A stretch of DNA of 64,000 bases from JAFAFN01 sp963707555 (GTDB taxonomy: Bacteria > Actinomycetota > Acidimicrobiia > Acidimicrobiales > Microtrichaceae). Position numbers and translations under genes: made by a program. The notes under the pieces are model-generated. The model did not search any database, had not been told where the DNA came from, and worked only from the letters and a program-made list of their open reading frames with translations. The DNA lies in contig CAVPQM010000010.1 of assembly GCA_963707555.1 (NCBI GenBank), positions 62,001-126,000 on the forward strand, in the 5' to 3' direction. Shown here in pieces: positions 10,152-18,242 of the stretch (the first letter of the stretch is position 1; every line of letters begins with the position of its first letter).

Positions 10152-10733
10152 TCAGCGCCCGAACAGGCCCCGCCGTGTGGGCTGGGAGTCGTCCTGGGGC
10201 TGATCCGCCGGCGGCGTCGGCGCGGGTGCCGGGGCCGAGGACGGAGCGGGCGCCGAGGACGGAGCCGGGGCCGAGGACGGGGCCGGCGCTGCCGACGGGG
10301 CCGGGTAGGTCGGCGTGGGCTCCGACGGGGCCGCGAACGGGCTGGTCGAGGTGGTGTCCGAGCTCGGCGCCGGCGCGGGTGCCGGGCTGGACGGCGACGG
10401 CGTCGGCGTCGGGGCGGGTGCAGGAGCGGTGTCCGATCCGATCGGCGACGCGGGCGTCGACGGGGCGCTCGGAGCGGACGGTGCGCTCGGCGCGGAGGTG
10501 CTCAGCGGGGACGACGAGGCCGACGACGAGCCGGCGCTGAGCGCCTGCAGTTCGACCTTGTAGTACGGCTTCAGGTCGAACTTGACCTCGCTGAGCTCGA
10601 AGATCCTGATGCTGTCGATTCCCTGGTCGTTGCGGATCGTCTCGACGAAGCTCACCGCTTCTTCGATGGACTCGAACTGGTTGTAACCCGGGTCACCGTC
10701 CGGATTCTGGAAGATAACCATGTGCTGGGACAC
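10152..10733 (-). CDS. hypothetical protein: compact N-terminal domain plus Pro/Ser/Ala low-complexity tail
   Basis: The start is decided by a strong Shine-Dalgarno AGGAGG eight bases before the GTG at 10733. Residues 1-60 look folded and conserved in style (QNPDGDPGYNQFESIEEAVSF, then IRIFELSEVKFDLKPYYKVE). The rest, about 125 residues, is a Pro/Ala/Ser/Thr repeat region with serial APSS and APSAP units, ending in basic TRRGLFGR. The N-terminal part appears to be a small alpha/beta domain, but I do not recognise a named family. The tail is expected to be disordered. The gene stands alone, with a terminator on each side. Confidence 0.72.
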   Translation of the reverse strand: MSQHMVIFQNPDGDPGYNQFESIEEAVSFVETIRNDQGIDSIRIFELSEVKFDLKPYYKVELQALSAGSSSASSSPLSTSAPSAPSAPSAPSTPASPIGSDTAPAPAPTPTPSPSSPAPAPAPSSDTTSTSPFAAPSEPTPTYPAPSAAPAPSSAPAPSSAPAPSSAPAPAPTPPADQPQDDSQPTRRGLFGR

Positions 10734-10835
10734 GTGTGAGGCCTCCTGATAGGTACGCGGTGGTCAGTGTATGTCGATGTGGTGTGACATCGGTCCACGA
10801 CGGCGGAGATTTCGTCGGTCGGTTCCGGACGCGCC

Positions 10836-10863
10836 GATGGCCGGCCCGACCGGGCCGGCCATC
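10836..10863. terminator. 12-bp perfect hairpin
   Basis: GATGGCCGGCCC pairs perfectly with GGGCCGGCCATC around a 4-nt loop. It is the second of two hairpins after livK and probably acts as a back-up terminator. It could equally serve as an upstream insulator for the gene starting at 10733. Confidence 0.6.
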
Positions 10864-10880
10864 GTGTGGCACTGGCATCC

Positions 10881-10914
10881 GAGGGGGTGGCGTCGAGCCC
10901 GACGACACCCCCTC
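10881..10914. terminator. livK transcript terminator
   Basis: A 15-bp stem with one mismatch (arms 10881-10895 and 10900-10914, loop AGCC) begins 12 bases past the livK stop codon. Its position and strength indicate the end of the liv operon transcript. Confidence 0.7.
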
Positions 10915-10926
10915 GATGCGCCGTCG

Positions 10927-12270
10927 TCAGTTGCCGAGCTGGGCCTCGAGCTGCTTCGAGTAGTCCACCACATCGCCCTCGGGGACCCACTGGCCACCGG
11001 TGCGCGTGATGAACTGCAGCTGGTTGATGCCGAAGGGGTCCTTCTCACCGTCGGTGTTCCACGTCAGGCCCTCGAGCTGGAGGCCGTAGTGGATGTCCTT
11101 CTGGAACCACGCGGTGTTCATGACCGATGCACGCTCGAGCTCGGGCGACGCCTCGAGCAGCTGCACCAGGTAGGCGCCGAAGCCCCAACCCGCGGCGACG
11201 TTCAGGTCGTTCAGGTCGGCCTCGGTGAGGCCGCCTGCGGCACCCTGCTCCTTGAACTCGGCGACGGCCGGCTCGCTGGCCGATGCCGGGTCCGCCGGGT
11301 CGTAGGTCGCTCGGGTGCTGATGGTGCCCTCGGACGCAGGTCCGGCGACGTCCATCAGGACCTTCGACGAGCATGTCAGGGTGACGTACGTGAGCGGCTT
11401 CCAACCGGAGTCGCTCACGGCCTTGAGGGCGTTCGGGCACGGCAGCGACGTCACGCCGAGCAGCAGCGCGTCGGCGCCGGAGCTGGCCAGCGTGGTCACC
11501 TGACCCTGCGGGTTGCTCTCGGTCTTCGGGTCGAAGGTCTGCTCGTCGACGAGTGTGATCTTCGTGCCCTCGATCGCCTTCTTGAACGCGTCGACGTACG
11601 CGTCGCCGAAGGAGTCGTTCTGGGCCAGGATGGCGACCTTCGCCTCGGGCTTGTTCGCACCCAGGTAGTCGGCGAACGCGATCGACTCGAGCGCGTAGTT
11701 CGGCAGGCCGTTGATGATCCACGGGTCCACCGCCGGATCACCGAAGCCCGGGTAGCCGGTGGCGACCGCCAGGTTCGGGACGCACAGGCCCTGCTCCGCG
11801 AGGAACTGGCTGGTCTGCTCGTTGTTCTCGGTGCCGACCATGCCGAGCAGCGCGAAGACGCCGTCGGTGTTCACCAGCGTCTCGACGTTGGTGCGGGTCC
11901 GCTCCGGGAGGTACTGGTCGTCGAGCGACTTCAGCTCGAGCTCACGCCCCTCGACGCCGCCGTTGGAGTTGGCGTACGTGAAGTACGCATCGATGCCGAC
12001 GCGCACCTTGTCGAAGACCGAGAACAGGCCCGACTGCGGCAGCGAGTTGCCGATCAGGATCTTGTCGTCGGTGACGCCCTGGGTGCCGTCGTAGTTCTGG
12101 CACTGCGCCGGATCGGCGAGATCGGTCGCCGCTTCCTCGCCGGAGTCGTCGGAACCGCCGGAGTCGTCGGACCCGTTGGAGTCGTCGTCGCGACCGCCGC
12201 AGGCTGCGGCGACCATGGTCAGGGCCAGCAGCAGCGCTGCCAGGCTCTTCCACTTGCTGTTCGGTCTCAT
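10927..12270 (-). CDS. ABC transporter periplasmic substrate-binding lipoprotein, LivK-like
   Basis: This 447-aa lipoprotein is the extracytoplasmic receptor of the Liv-type importer. It has a signal peptide ending in a lipobox (TMVAAACGG, Cys near residue 24) and an acidic Ser/Gly linker. The type I periplasmic binding fold follows (DDKILIGNSLPQSGLFSVF, then GREL, then AILAQNDSFGDAYVDAFKKA). An AGGAGG sits six bases before the ATG. It is the last gene of livG-F-H-M-K and is followed by two hairpins. HAAT-family receptors bind branched-chain amino acids, amides or urea, and the true ligand cannot be read from sequence. The reading frame is clean. Confidence 0.92.
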   Translation of the reverse strand: MRPNSKWKSLAALLLALTMVAAACGGRDDDSNGSDDSGGSDDSGEEAATDLADPAQCQNYDGTQGVTDDKILIGNSLPQSGLFSVFDKVRVGIDAYFTYANSNGGVEGRELELKSLDDQYLPERTRTNVETLVNTDGVFALLGMVGTENNEQTSQFLAEQGLCVPNLAVATGYPGFGDPAVDPWIINGLPNYALESIAFADYLGANKPEAKVAILAQNDSFGDAYVDAFKKAIEGTKITLVDEQTFDPKTESNPQGQVTTLASSGADALLLGVTSLPCPNALKAVSDSGWKPLTYVTLTCSSKVLMDVAGPASEGTISTRATYDPADPASASEPAVAEFKEQGAAGGLTEADLNDLNVAAGWGFGAYLVQLLEASPELERASVMNTAWFQKDIHYGLQLEGLTWNTDGEKDPFGINQLQFITRTGGQWVPEGDVVDYSKQLEAQLGN

Positions 12271-12356
12271 CTCGTTCCTCCTGGGAGTTGGATGGGGTCT
12301 TGTGGATGGAAACGATCCGGTCGAGCGCCCGGCGCCGACCGCTCAGGTCGACCGCG

Positions 12357-13458
12357 TCAGACCGCCGTGCCGGCGACCGGCTCGGCGAGCGGGTCCGGCG
12401 GCGGGAGCGGCGGCCCGTCCGAGGCGCGGCCTGCCCGGGATCGGGCGATGCGTGCCGAGACGTTGCGGTACACACCGATGATGCCGCCGGGAGCGACGAG
12501 CATGACGAGGATCAGCACCAGGCCGAACACCACCTGGGTGAAGCGCTGCGACTCCGCCGGCACGGCCTCACGCAGGTACACGATCACGAAGGCGCCGATC
12601 ACCGGGCCGATGATGCTGTTCGCACCGCCGAGCACCGCGGCCACCAGCAGCGTGATCGACAGGGCGATGGTGAACGACGTCGGCGACACCTGGTTGTTGA
12701 GCACGGCGAACATCCAGCCGCCGATCGCAGCGATCGATGCGGAGATGCCGAAGGTGACGACCTTGTAGGTCGACACCGGCACACCGGCGACCTCGGCGGC
12801 GGTCTCGTTGTCACGGATGGCGACGAGCGCACGACCGACCCGGGAGTGCACCAGGTTGTGCACGAGCACGAACACGACGATCGCGATCGCCAGGAAGACG
12901 TAGTAGCGCCACTGGTCGTCGGCCAGCCCCGTCCAGTCGGGTGCCCGGAATCCGGCCTCGAACAGGAAGTTCCGTCGGCCGACCTCTTCGAGCAGGTCCC
13001 ACTCGCCGTAGCCCTCGCGTGGCAGCAGGCCGCGGCCGACCGTGGCTCCGGTGATGTCTCCGAGTCGCACGACGATCTGCGGGAACAGCGTCGCGAGCGC
13101 CAGCGTGACGAGGGCCAGGTAGATGCCGGTGATCCGCAGCGCAGGAAGGCCGACGATCAGCCCGACCACGAAGGCGAACACGACCGCGACCACCCCGGCG
13201 AGGCCGTAGGAGACGTCGTAGTCGACCGTCAGGATCATCGTGATGTAGGCGCCCATCCCGAGGAAGGCGCCGTGGCCGAGCGAGATCTGACCGTTGAAGC
13301 CGGTCAGCAGTGCGAGACCGAGCGCGGCGACGGCGATGTACATGACCTCGCCGAGCCGATTCACGTCCGAGGCACCGACCAGGTGTGGGAGTGCGATCGC
13401 CACGACGAGCGCGACGAGCCACGCCGACCGCGCGCAGGGGTGTCATCCGCGCCGTCAT
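12357..13458 (-). CDS. livM: ABC transporter permease LivM, one frameshift near N-terminus
   Basis: This is one of the two membrane subunits of the HAAT importer. It shows the LivM core from VNRLGEVMYIAVAALGLALL onward, the conserved NGQISLGHGAFLGMGAY block, the EAA-type loop IRDNETAAEVAGV, and about ten hydrophobic helices. Its ATG at 13458 overlaps the livH TGA as ATGA. That places a +1 shift within the first 15 codons, after which WLVALVVAIALPHLVG restores a normal first helix. The C-terminal 30 residues are Pro/Arg-rich. Expression is presumably coupled to livH through the overlap. Confidence 0.9.
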
Positions 13459-14342
13459 GCCCTGCCCACCTTCGCCGTGCCGAACAGGCCCTGGGGCCGC
13501 ACGAGCAACACGACCAGCACGAGCAGGAAGCCGGGCAGCAGCCGCATGTCGGGTCCGACGATGTCGACGTAGCCGACGACGAGCTCGGAGACGAGGCCGA
13601 TGATCAGGCCGCCGACGACCGCGCCGATCGGGCTGTCGAAGCCGCCGAGCGTGGCGGCGGCGAAGGCGTAGATGAGCACGACCTGCATCATGTTCTTGTC
13701 GAGCGCCACCGCCGAGGCCGTGAAGGTGCCCGCCAGCGAACCGATCGCCGCGGCGAGACCCCAGCCGATCATCAGCGTCGTGGTCACCTTGATGCCCGCG
13801 AGCGCCGCGGACTCCTGGTTCGAGGTGACCGCCCGCAGGGCGAGTCCGAGCTTGGTCCGCTGGAACACCAGGTTGAACCCGATCACCAGGATCGCGAGCA
13901 CGGCGAGCAGGCCGAGCACCTGGACCGCGATGCCGGCGCCGAAGATCTCGATGCGACCGTTGCCGAACACGCGCGGCACCGGTTTGGCGTCGGTGCCCCA
14001 CATGACTCCTGCGCCGTCGTTCAACATCAGGAACAGACCGATGGTCACCATCACCACCGCGAGCGGGTTGGCGTGGGTCCCCCCGAGCCGCACGATCAAC
14101 AGGCGGTACAACACGGCGCCCACCACGAAGCCGATCAGCAGCGAGGCGATCGAGGTCAGCCACCAGGGCAGCCCGACGTCGAAGAGGTTCCACGCCACGA
14201 ACGTGGTGAACATGGCGATCTCGCCCTGGGCGAAGTTCAACATGCCCGACGCCCGGAAGATGATCACGATCGCCAGGGCGAGGATCGCGTAGATCGCTCC
14301 GGCCTGGAGTCCGTCGAAGACACGCTGGATGAACAGCTGCAC
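13455..14342 (-). CDS. livH: ABC transporter permease LivH
   Basis: This 295-aa inner-membrane permease pairs with LivM. It has family features: DGLQAGAIYAILALAIVIIF in the first helix, ASGMLNFAQGEIAMFTTF, RTKLGLALRAVTSNQESAAL (the ATPase-contact loop) and the C-terminal LVRPQGLFG. The GTG start at 14342 lies five bases after the livF stop, and the stop codon overlaps the livM ATG. The reading frame is clean. Upstream in-frame residues belong to the livF region and are not homologous. Confidence 0.93.
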   Translation of the reverse strand: MQLFIQRVFDGLQAGAIYAILALAIVIIFRASGMLNFAQGEIAMFTTFVAWNLFDVGLPWWLTSIASLLIGFVVGAVLYRLLIVRLGGTHANPLAVVMVTIGLFLMLNDGAGVMWGTDAKPVPRVFGNGRIEIFGAGIAVQVLGLLAVLAILVIGFNLVFQRTKLGLALRAVTSNQESAALAGIKVTTTLMIGWGLAAAIGSLAGTFTASAVALDKNMMQVVLIYAFAAATLGGFDSPIGAVVGGLIIGLVSELVVGYVDIVGPDMRLLPGFLLVLVVLLVRPQGLFGTAKVGRA

Positions 14343-14346
14343 GAGG

Positions 14347-15069
14347 TCAGACCCCCAGGTAGGCGCGGCGAACCACGTCGTCGTTGCGGAGCTCCTCCGC
14401 AGAGCCCTCGGCGATGATGCGGCCCGTCTCGAGCACGTAGCCCCGTGCCGCGATGTCGAGTGCCAGGTTGGCGTTCTGCTCGACGACCAACACGGTGGTG
14501 CCGAGCTCCGCGTTGACCGCCGAGATGCGCTCGAAGACGTCGCGGGTGACCAGCGGCGCCAGGCCGAGCGACGGCTCGTCGAGCAGGAGCAGCGTCGGCC
14601 GCGACATGAGCGCACGGGCGATCGCCAGCATCTGCTGCTCGCCCCCGCTCATCGATCCGGCCGCCTGGTCGATGCGCTCGCGCAGCCGCGGGAACACCTC
14701 GAACCAGCGGTCCATGTCGGCGGTGACCTCGTCGGCCGGACGGGTGAAGCCGCCGACGCGGAGGTTCTCCTCGACGGTGAGCTCGGGGAAGGTGCCTCGC
14801 CCCTGCGGCACGTGTGCCACACCCAGGCCGACCAGGTCCTCGGGCTTGCGACCCAGGACCTCGGTGCCGTCGAGCTGCACCGAGCCCTTCGCCGGGATCA
14901 TGCCCGACAGGGCGCGCAGCGTCGTGGTCTTGCCGGAGCCGTTCGCTCCGAGCACGACGACGATCTCTCCGGCGCCGACCGACAGGTCCAGGCCATCGAG
15001 GACCTGCACGGGGCCGTAGCCCGCGACCAGGTTCCGGACCGCGAGGAGCGGTGCGTCGGGTGCGGTCAT
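14347..15069 (-). CDS. livF: ABC transporter ATP-binding protein LivF
   Basis: This 240-aa cytoplasmic ATPase powers the Liv importer. It has Walker A GANGSGKTT, the signature SGGEQQMLAIARAL, Walker B LLLLDEPSLGLAP and the H-loop-region sequence VLVVEQNANLALD, where Gln-Asn replaces the canonical His as is normal in LivF. The ATG at 15069 overlaps the livG TGA as ATGA. It ends with the LivF-typical RAYLGV. The frame is clean. Confidence 0.94.
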   Translation of the reverse strand: MTAPDAPLLAVRNLVAGYGPVQVLDGLDLSVGAGEIVVVLGANGSGKTTTLRALSGMIPAKGSVQLDGTEVLGRKPEDLVGLGVAHVPQGRGTFPELTVEENLRVGGFTRPADEVTADMDRWFEVFPRLRERIDQAAGSMSGGEQQMLAIARALMSRPTLLLLDEPSLGLAPLVTRDVFERISAVNAELGTTVLVVEQNANLALDIAARGYVLETGRIIAEGSAEELRNDDVVRRAYLGV

Positions 15070-15827
15070 GTGGAGCTCCCGAGGTAGGCGCCGATGACGC
15101 GTTCGTCGTTCTGCACCATCGCCGGCGGGCCGTCGGCGATCTTCTGGCCGAACTCCATCACGACGACGTTGTCGGAGATGCCCATCACCATGCCCATGTG
15201 GTGTTCGACGAGCAGCACCGAGAGGTCGTACTCGTCGCGCAGCGAACGGATGGTCTCGCCCAGCTCGTGGACCTCGCTGTGGGTCAGGCCGCTCGCGGGT
15301 TCGTCCAGCATGAGGAGTCGGGGTCGCGCGGCCAGCGCACGGGCCAGCTCGATCCGCTTGAGGGTGCCGTAGGGCAGCCCTGCTGCAGGCCTCGCAGCGA
15401 CCTCGGCCAGACCGAGTCGTTCGAGCACCGACAACGCCTCGGCGCGCATTGCGCGCTCCCGGGACCGGACCGGCAGACCGAAGAGGCTGCCGACGAAGCC
15501 GCCGGTCGTGCGGGCGTGCGCACCGACCATCACGTTGTCGAGCACGCTCAGCCCCTGGACCAGGGCGAGGTTCTGGAAGGTGCGGGCGATGCCGGCAGCA
15601 GCGATCTTGTGCGGCGGCATCGACAACAGGTCGGCGCCGGCGAAGCGGACCGCACCGTTCGACGGCTCGTACAACCGGCTGATCACGTTGAACAGCGTCG
15701 TCTTGCCCGCACCGTTCGGACCGATGAGTGCACAGACCTGACCCTGCTCGACGTCGAAGGTGAGACCGTCGAGCGCGGTCACCCCTCCGAAGCGGACACT
15801 CACGTCCTCGACCTCGAGCAACGCCAT
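15066..15827 (-). CDS. livG: ABC transporter ATP-binding protein LivG
   Basis: First gene of the importer operon, 253 aa. It contains Walker A GPNGAGKTTLFN, the LivG-typical GIARTFQNLALVQGLSVLDNVMV, Walker B LLMLDEPASGL and the H-loop LLVEHHMGMVM. The signature is degenerate at AGLPYGTLKRIELARAL, which is normal for this subfamily. It heterodimerises with LivF. The 88 bp between its start and the 16-bp palindrome at 15915 is the likely promoter region of the operon. Confidence 0.94.
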   Translation of the reverse strand: MALLEVEDVSVRFGGVTALDGLTFDVEQGQVCALIGPNGAGKTTLFNVISRLYEPSNGAVRFAGADLLSMPPHKIAAAGIARTFQNLALVQGLSVLDNVMVGAHARTTGGFVGSLFGLPVRSRERAMRAEALSVLERLGLAEVAARPAAGLPYGTLKRIELARALAARPRLLMLDEPASGLTHSEVHELGETIRSLRDEYDLSVLLVEHHMGMVMGISDNVVVMEFGQKIADGPPAMVQNDERVIGAYLGSST

Positions 15828-15914
15828 CGACAGATCGACCTCCGTGCGACACCAGGACCTGGACGATCCCGCCCCCCAGGCGAAGGGGAGATGACCCTAG
15901 CGCACATCCTATGA

Positions 15915-15930
15915 GGTGACGGCCGTCACC
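15915..15930. promoter_or_regulatory. 16-bp perfect palindrome upstream of the liv operon
   Basis: GGTGACGGCCGTCACC is self-complementary. It lies 88 bp before the livG start and 70 bp after the mreB stop. It may be the operator of the importer operon or part of the mreB terminator. Confidence 0.4.
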
Positions 15931-15947
15931 CGGGGATGGTCGTGGCG

Positions 15948-16042
15948 CTCAGCGGCGCGAGCCCATGAACATCTCGCGGAGCTCCTCGGTCACACTCCCG
16001 CCTCAGCGGCGCGAGCCCATGAACATCTCGCGGAGCTCCTCG
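15948..16042 (-). repeat. 41-bp direct repeat: duplicated 3' end of mreB
   Basis: Positions 15948-15988 and 16002-16042 are identical over 41 bases, with a period of 54. The right copy is the true end of mreB, encoding EELREMFMGSRR plus the stop. The left copy repeats those codons and the stop again after the gene. It is untranslated unless the first stop is read through, in which case it is in frame. Confidence 0.9.
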
Positions 16043-17007
16043 TAGGACTCCACGACGCGGCCGGCGCCGAGCACGACGGACTCGAGCGGCTGGCGCACCA
16101 GCTGGACCGGCACCTCGCACTCGCGGGCGAGTCGCAGGTCGAGCCCCTTGAGCAGCGAGCCGCCGCCCACCAGGTGGATGCCGTGCTCGATCAGGTCCTG
16201 GGCGAGCTCGGGCGGCGCCTCGGCCACGCAGGCCAGGACCGAGTCGACCATCGCGTTGACCGGTTCGGCGATCGCCGTGCGGACCTCGGCGGCGGAGAGG
16301 ATCACGGTCTTGGGCAGCCCCGACATGAGCTCGCGACCTCGCACCTCGGCGCGGACCTCGTCGGGGGTCTCGTCGGCCGAACCGATGAGGATCTTGATCT
16401 CCTCAGCGGTCTGCTCGCCGATTGCGATCCCGTACTCCCGGCGGATGTGGATGATGATCGCCGCGTCGATGTCGAACGAACCGACCCGCACCGCCTGGAG
16501 CGCCACGACGCCGCCGAGCGAGATCAACGCCGTCTCGGTCGTGCCACCGCCGATGTCGACGACCATGTTGGCCATCGGCTCGTTGATCGGCAGACCCGAC
16601 CCGATCGCCGCGGCCATCGGCTGCTCGATCAGCTGGGCCTCGGTGGCGCCTGCCTTGCGGGCCGCCTCGGTCACCGCACGCTTCTCGACCGCGGTGATCG
16701 CGGAGGGCACGCAGATCACGACGCGGGGCCGGTTGAAGCGGTTGACGCCGACCCGCTTCAACAGGAGCCGGATCATCTCCTGGGTGACCTCGAAGTCGGT
16801 GATCGCACCCTTGCGCAACGGTCGCACCGCGACGATGTAGCTCGGCGTCCGTCCGATCATCTTCCAGGCGTCGCGCCCCATGGAGAGCACGCCGTTGGTC
16901 CTGGAATTGAGCGCGATGACAGAGGGCTCGTTCAGGACGATGCCCTCTCCCCTGGCGTAGACGAGCGTGTTGGCCGTACCCAGGTCGATCGCGAGGTCGC
17001 GTGCCAG
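16003..17007 (-). CDS. mreB: rod-shape-determining actin homologue MreB, likely CTG start
   Basis: This cytoskeletal ATPase directs lateral wall synthesis. Full family sequence is present: phosphate-1 loop ARDLAIDLGTANTLVY, connect and phosphate-2 region VVDIGGGTTETALISLGG, adenosine motif IHLVGGGSLLKGL, and the ending EELREMFMGSRR. The conserved N-terminus is reached only from a CTG at 17007. No ATG, GTG or TTG lies in frame between the upstream gene's stop and the phosphate-1 loop. A GTG at 16890 would delete that loop. GGGAG sits seven bases before the CTG, supporting a rare CTG start. The alternative is an ATG or GTG lost to a base error. It has no mreCD partner in this window. Confidence 0.9.
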   Translation of the reverse strand: MARDLAIDLGTANTLVYARGEGIVLNEPSVIALNSRTNGVLSMGRDAWKMIGRTPSYIVAVRPLRKGAITDFEVTQEMIRLLLKRVGVNRFNRPRVVICVPSAITAVEKRAVTEAARKAGATEAQLIEQPMAAAIGSGLPINEPMANMVVDIGGGTTETALISLGGVVALQAVRVGSFDIDAAIIIHIRREYGIAIGEQTAEEIKILIGSADETPDEVRAEVRGRELMSGLPKTVILSAAEVRTAIAEPVNAMVDSVLACVAEAPPELAQDLIEHGIHLVGGGSLLKGLDLRLARECEVPVQLVRQPLESVVLGAGRVVESYEELREMFMGSRR

Positions 17008-17008
17008 C

Positions 17009-17200
17009 TCAGCTCTCCCGGCGTGACCGTTGTCCGGAGGTCTCGGCGACCTCGTCGGGGGCGAGCGCCCGCATCTTGTCGTTGAACTCGTCCACCGACG
17101 ACCGCGGCGACGTCGGCGCCGGTCGGTTCCTGAACCACAGCGCGAGCAGTCCGATGCCGCTCAGGGCCACGGCGATCAGCAGGTAGTAGACGTTGTTCAC
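17009..17200 (-). CDS. small single-helix membrane protein upstream of mreB
   Basis: The protein is 63 aa from a GTG at 17200 preceded by GGGGCCCC. It has one N-terminal transmembrane helix (VYYLLIAVALSGIGLLALWF) and then a charged cytoplasmic tail (SVDEFNDKMRALAPDEV). Its stop lies one base before the proposed mreB start, so the two are almost certainly translated together. I do not recognise the family. By position it may be a small partner of the elongation machinery, which is inference. Confidence 0.68.
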   Translation of the reverse strand: MNNVYYLLIAVALSGIGLLALWFRNRPAPTSPRSSVDEFNDKMRALAPDEVAETSGQRSRRES

Positions 17201-17386
17201 GGGGCCCCGATCGTGTCGGCGGCAGGGCGGTTCGGCGTCACCCTGGGTGACGGAGCAAGTGGCGAGGAGGGGAACACGGGCCACATCGTAGGGAAGAACG
17301 CGCCCGCGACCCCACCACGCTCTGCGTCACCACGGCCGGCAAGGGCGCTGCCCGCCCGAGAAGCTCCTTGGTTATCGTTCGAGTGC

Positions 17387-18160
17387 ATGACGGATCGGCG
17401 GAATCCTGACCCTGATGACGACGCCGTCCGCCTCGGTCCCTCGCAGCGCTGGCAACACCCCAGCGAGGTGGGACTGGCCGTCCGGGGGCGGACCGATCGG
17501 CGCCGCAGCACGATCCTCGTGACCGGCCTGCTGCTCGGGGGCGTCAGCCTGCTCGTCTCGGGCGTGCTGCTCGGGTCGATGGACCACGGCGAAGGGGGCG
17601 ACGACCTGACCGAGGACCGCATCGAACACGCCGTCGTGAACGTGGTGGTGGTCGAGGACGGCATCAGTTCGACCGCCACCGGCCTGGTGATCGATCGCGA
17701 CGGCCACGTGGCGGTGAGAGCGGGCGCACTGCGGGACGCGGACGAGATCTGGGCCCGTTGCGCCGATGCACGGATGGACGCGGCGACCGTGATCGCCGTC
17801 GACGAGGACGAGGATCTGGCAGTGCTGCGGCTCTCGTCGCCCGGAGGGCGACCCGCCGAGGTGTCCGAGGCCGTGCCGCGCCCCGGGATGGACGTGCTCG
17901 CCGTCGACGCGGTGCCCGGGGCGGTCACCACGGTCGACGCCACCGTCACCGCCTCGGGTACCTCGACACCTCCGGACCGCTTCCACACCGAGCTCGCCTC
18001 GTCCGGGCACAGCGCCTCGCTCGTGTTCGACGTGCACGGCCACCTCATGGGCATGTCGTCGGGTGGGCACGGCGTCGCCGACGAGCCGGGCGCCTCGGTC
18101 GTCGAGGTGCACAGCGCAGCCGGGATGATCGGTGCCGCGCAACGCCTGCTCGAACGCTGA
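17387..18160 (+). CDS. membrane-anchored trypsin-like protein lacking the catalytic triad
   Basis: The protein is 257 aa with a short cytoplasmic N-terminus (PSQRWQHPSEVG, a motif seen before the helix in actinobacterial HtrA-like proteins). One transmembrane helix (STILVTGLLLGGVSLLVSGV) and a chymotrypsin-like beta-barrel remnant follow. The Asp region is retained (DEDEDLAVLRL). The usual NAHVV histidine is replaced (GHVAVRAGAL), and the usual GNSGG reads GHSASLVFD. It is therefore probably a pseudoenzyme with a binding or regulatory role. It sits in front of the Zincin_2 gene, 82 bp away, and may be co-transcribed. Confidence 0.7.
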   Translation: MTDRRNPDPDDDAVRLGPSQRWQHPSEVGLAVRGRTDRRRSTILVTGLLLGGVSLLVSGVLLGSMDHGEGGDDLTEDRIEHAVVNVVVVEDGISSTATGLVIDRDGHVAVRAGALRDADEIWARCADARMDAATVIAVDEDEDLAVLRLSSPGGRPAEVSEAVPRPGMDVLAVDAVPGAVTTVDATVTASGTSTPPDRFHTELASSGHSASLVFDVHGHLMGMSSGGHGVADEPGASVVEVHSAAGMIGAAQRLLER

Positions 18161-18242
18161 GGCAGAGGGCCGAGGTGATGCGCTGCTCAGGCTCGTCGAC
18201 GCCGCGACGCGACCCGGCGCCGAGGACAATACGATTCCTGGG

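Noticed and set aside
12288..14417. 709-codon plus-strand open frame
   Set aside because: Mirrors livM and livH; composition is that of a shadow frame.
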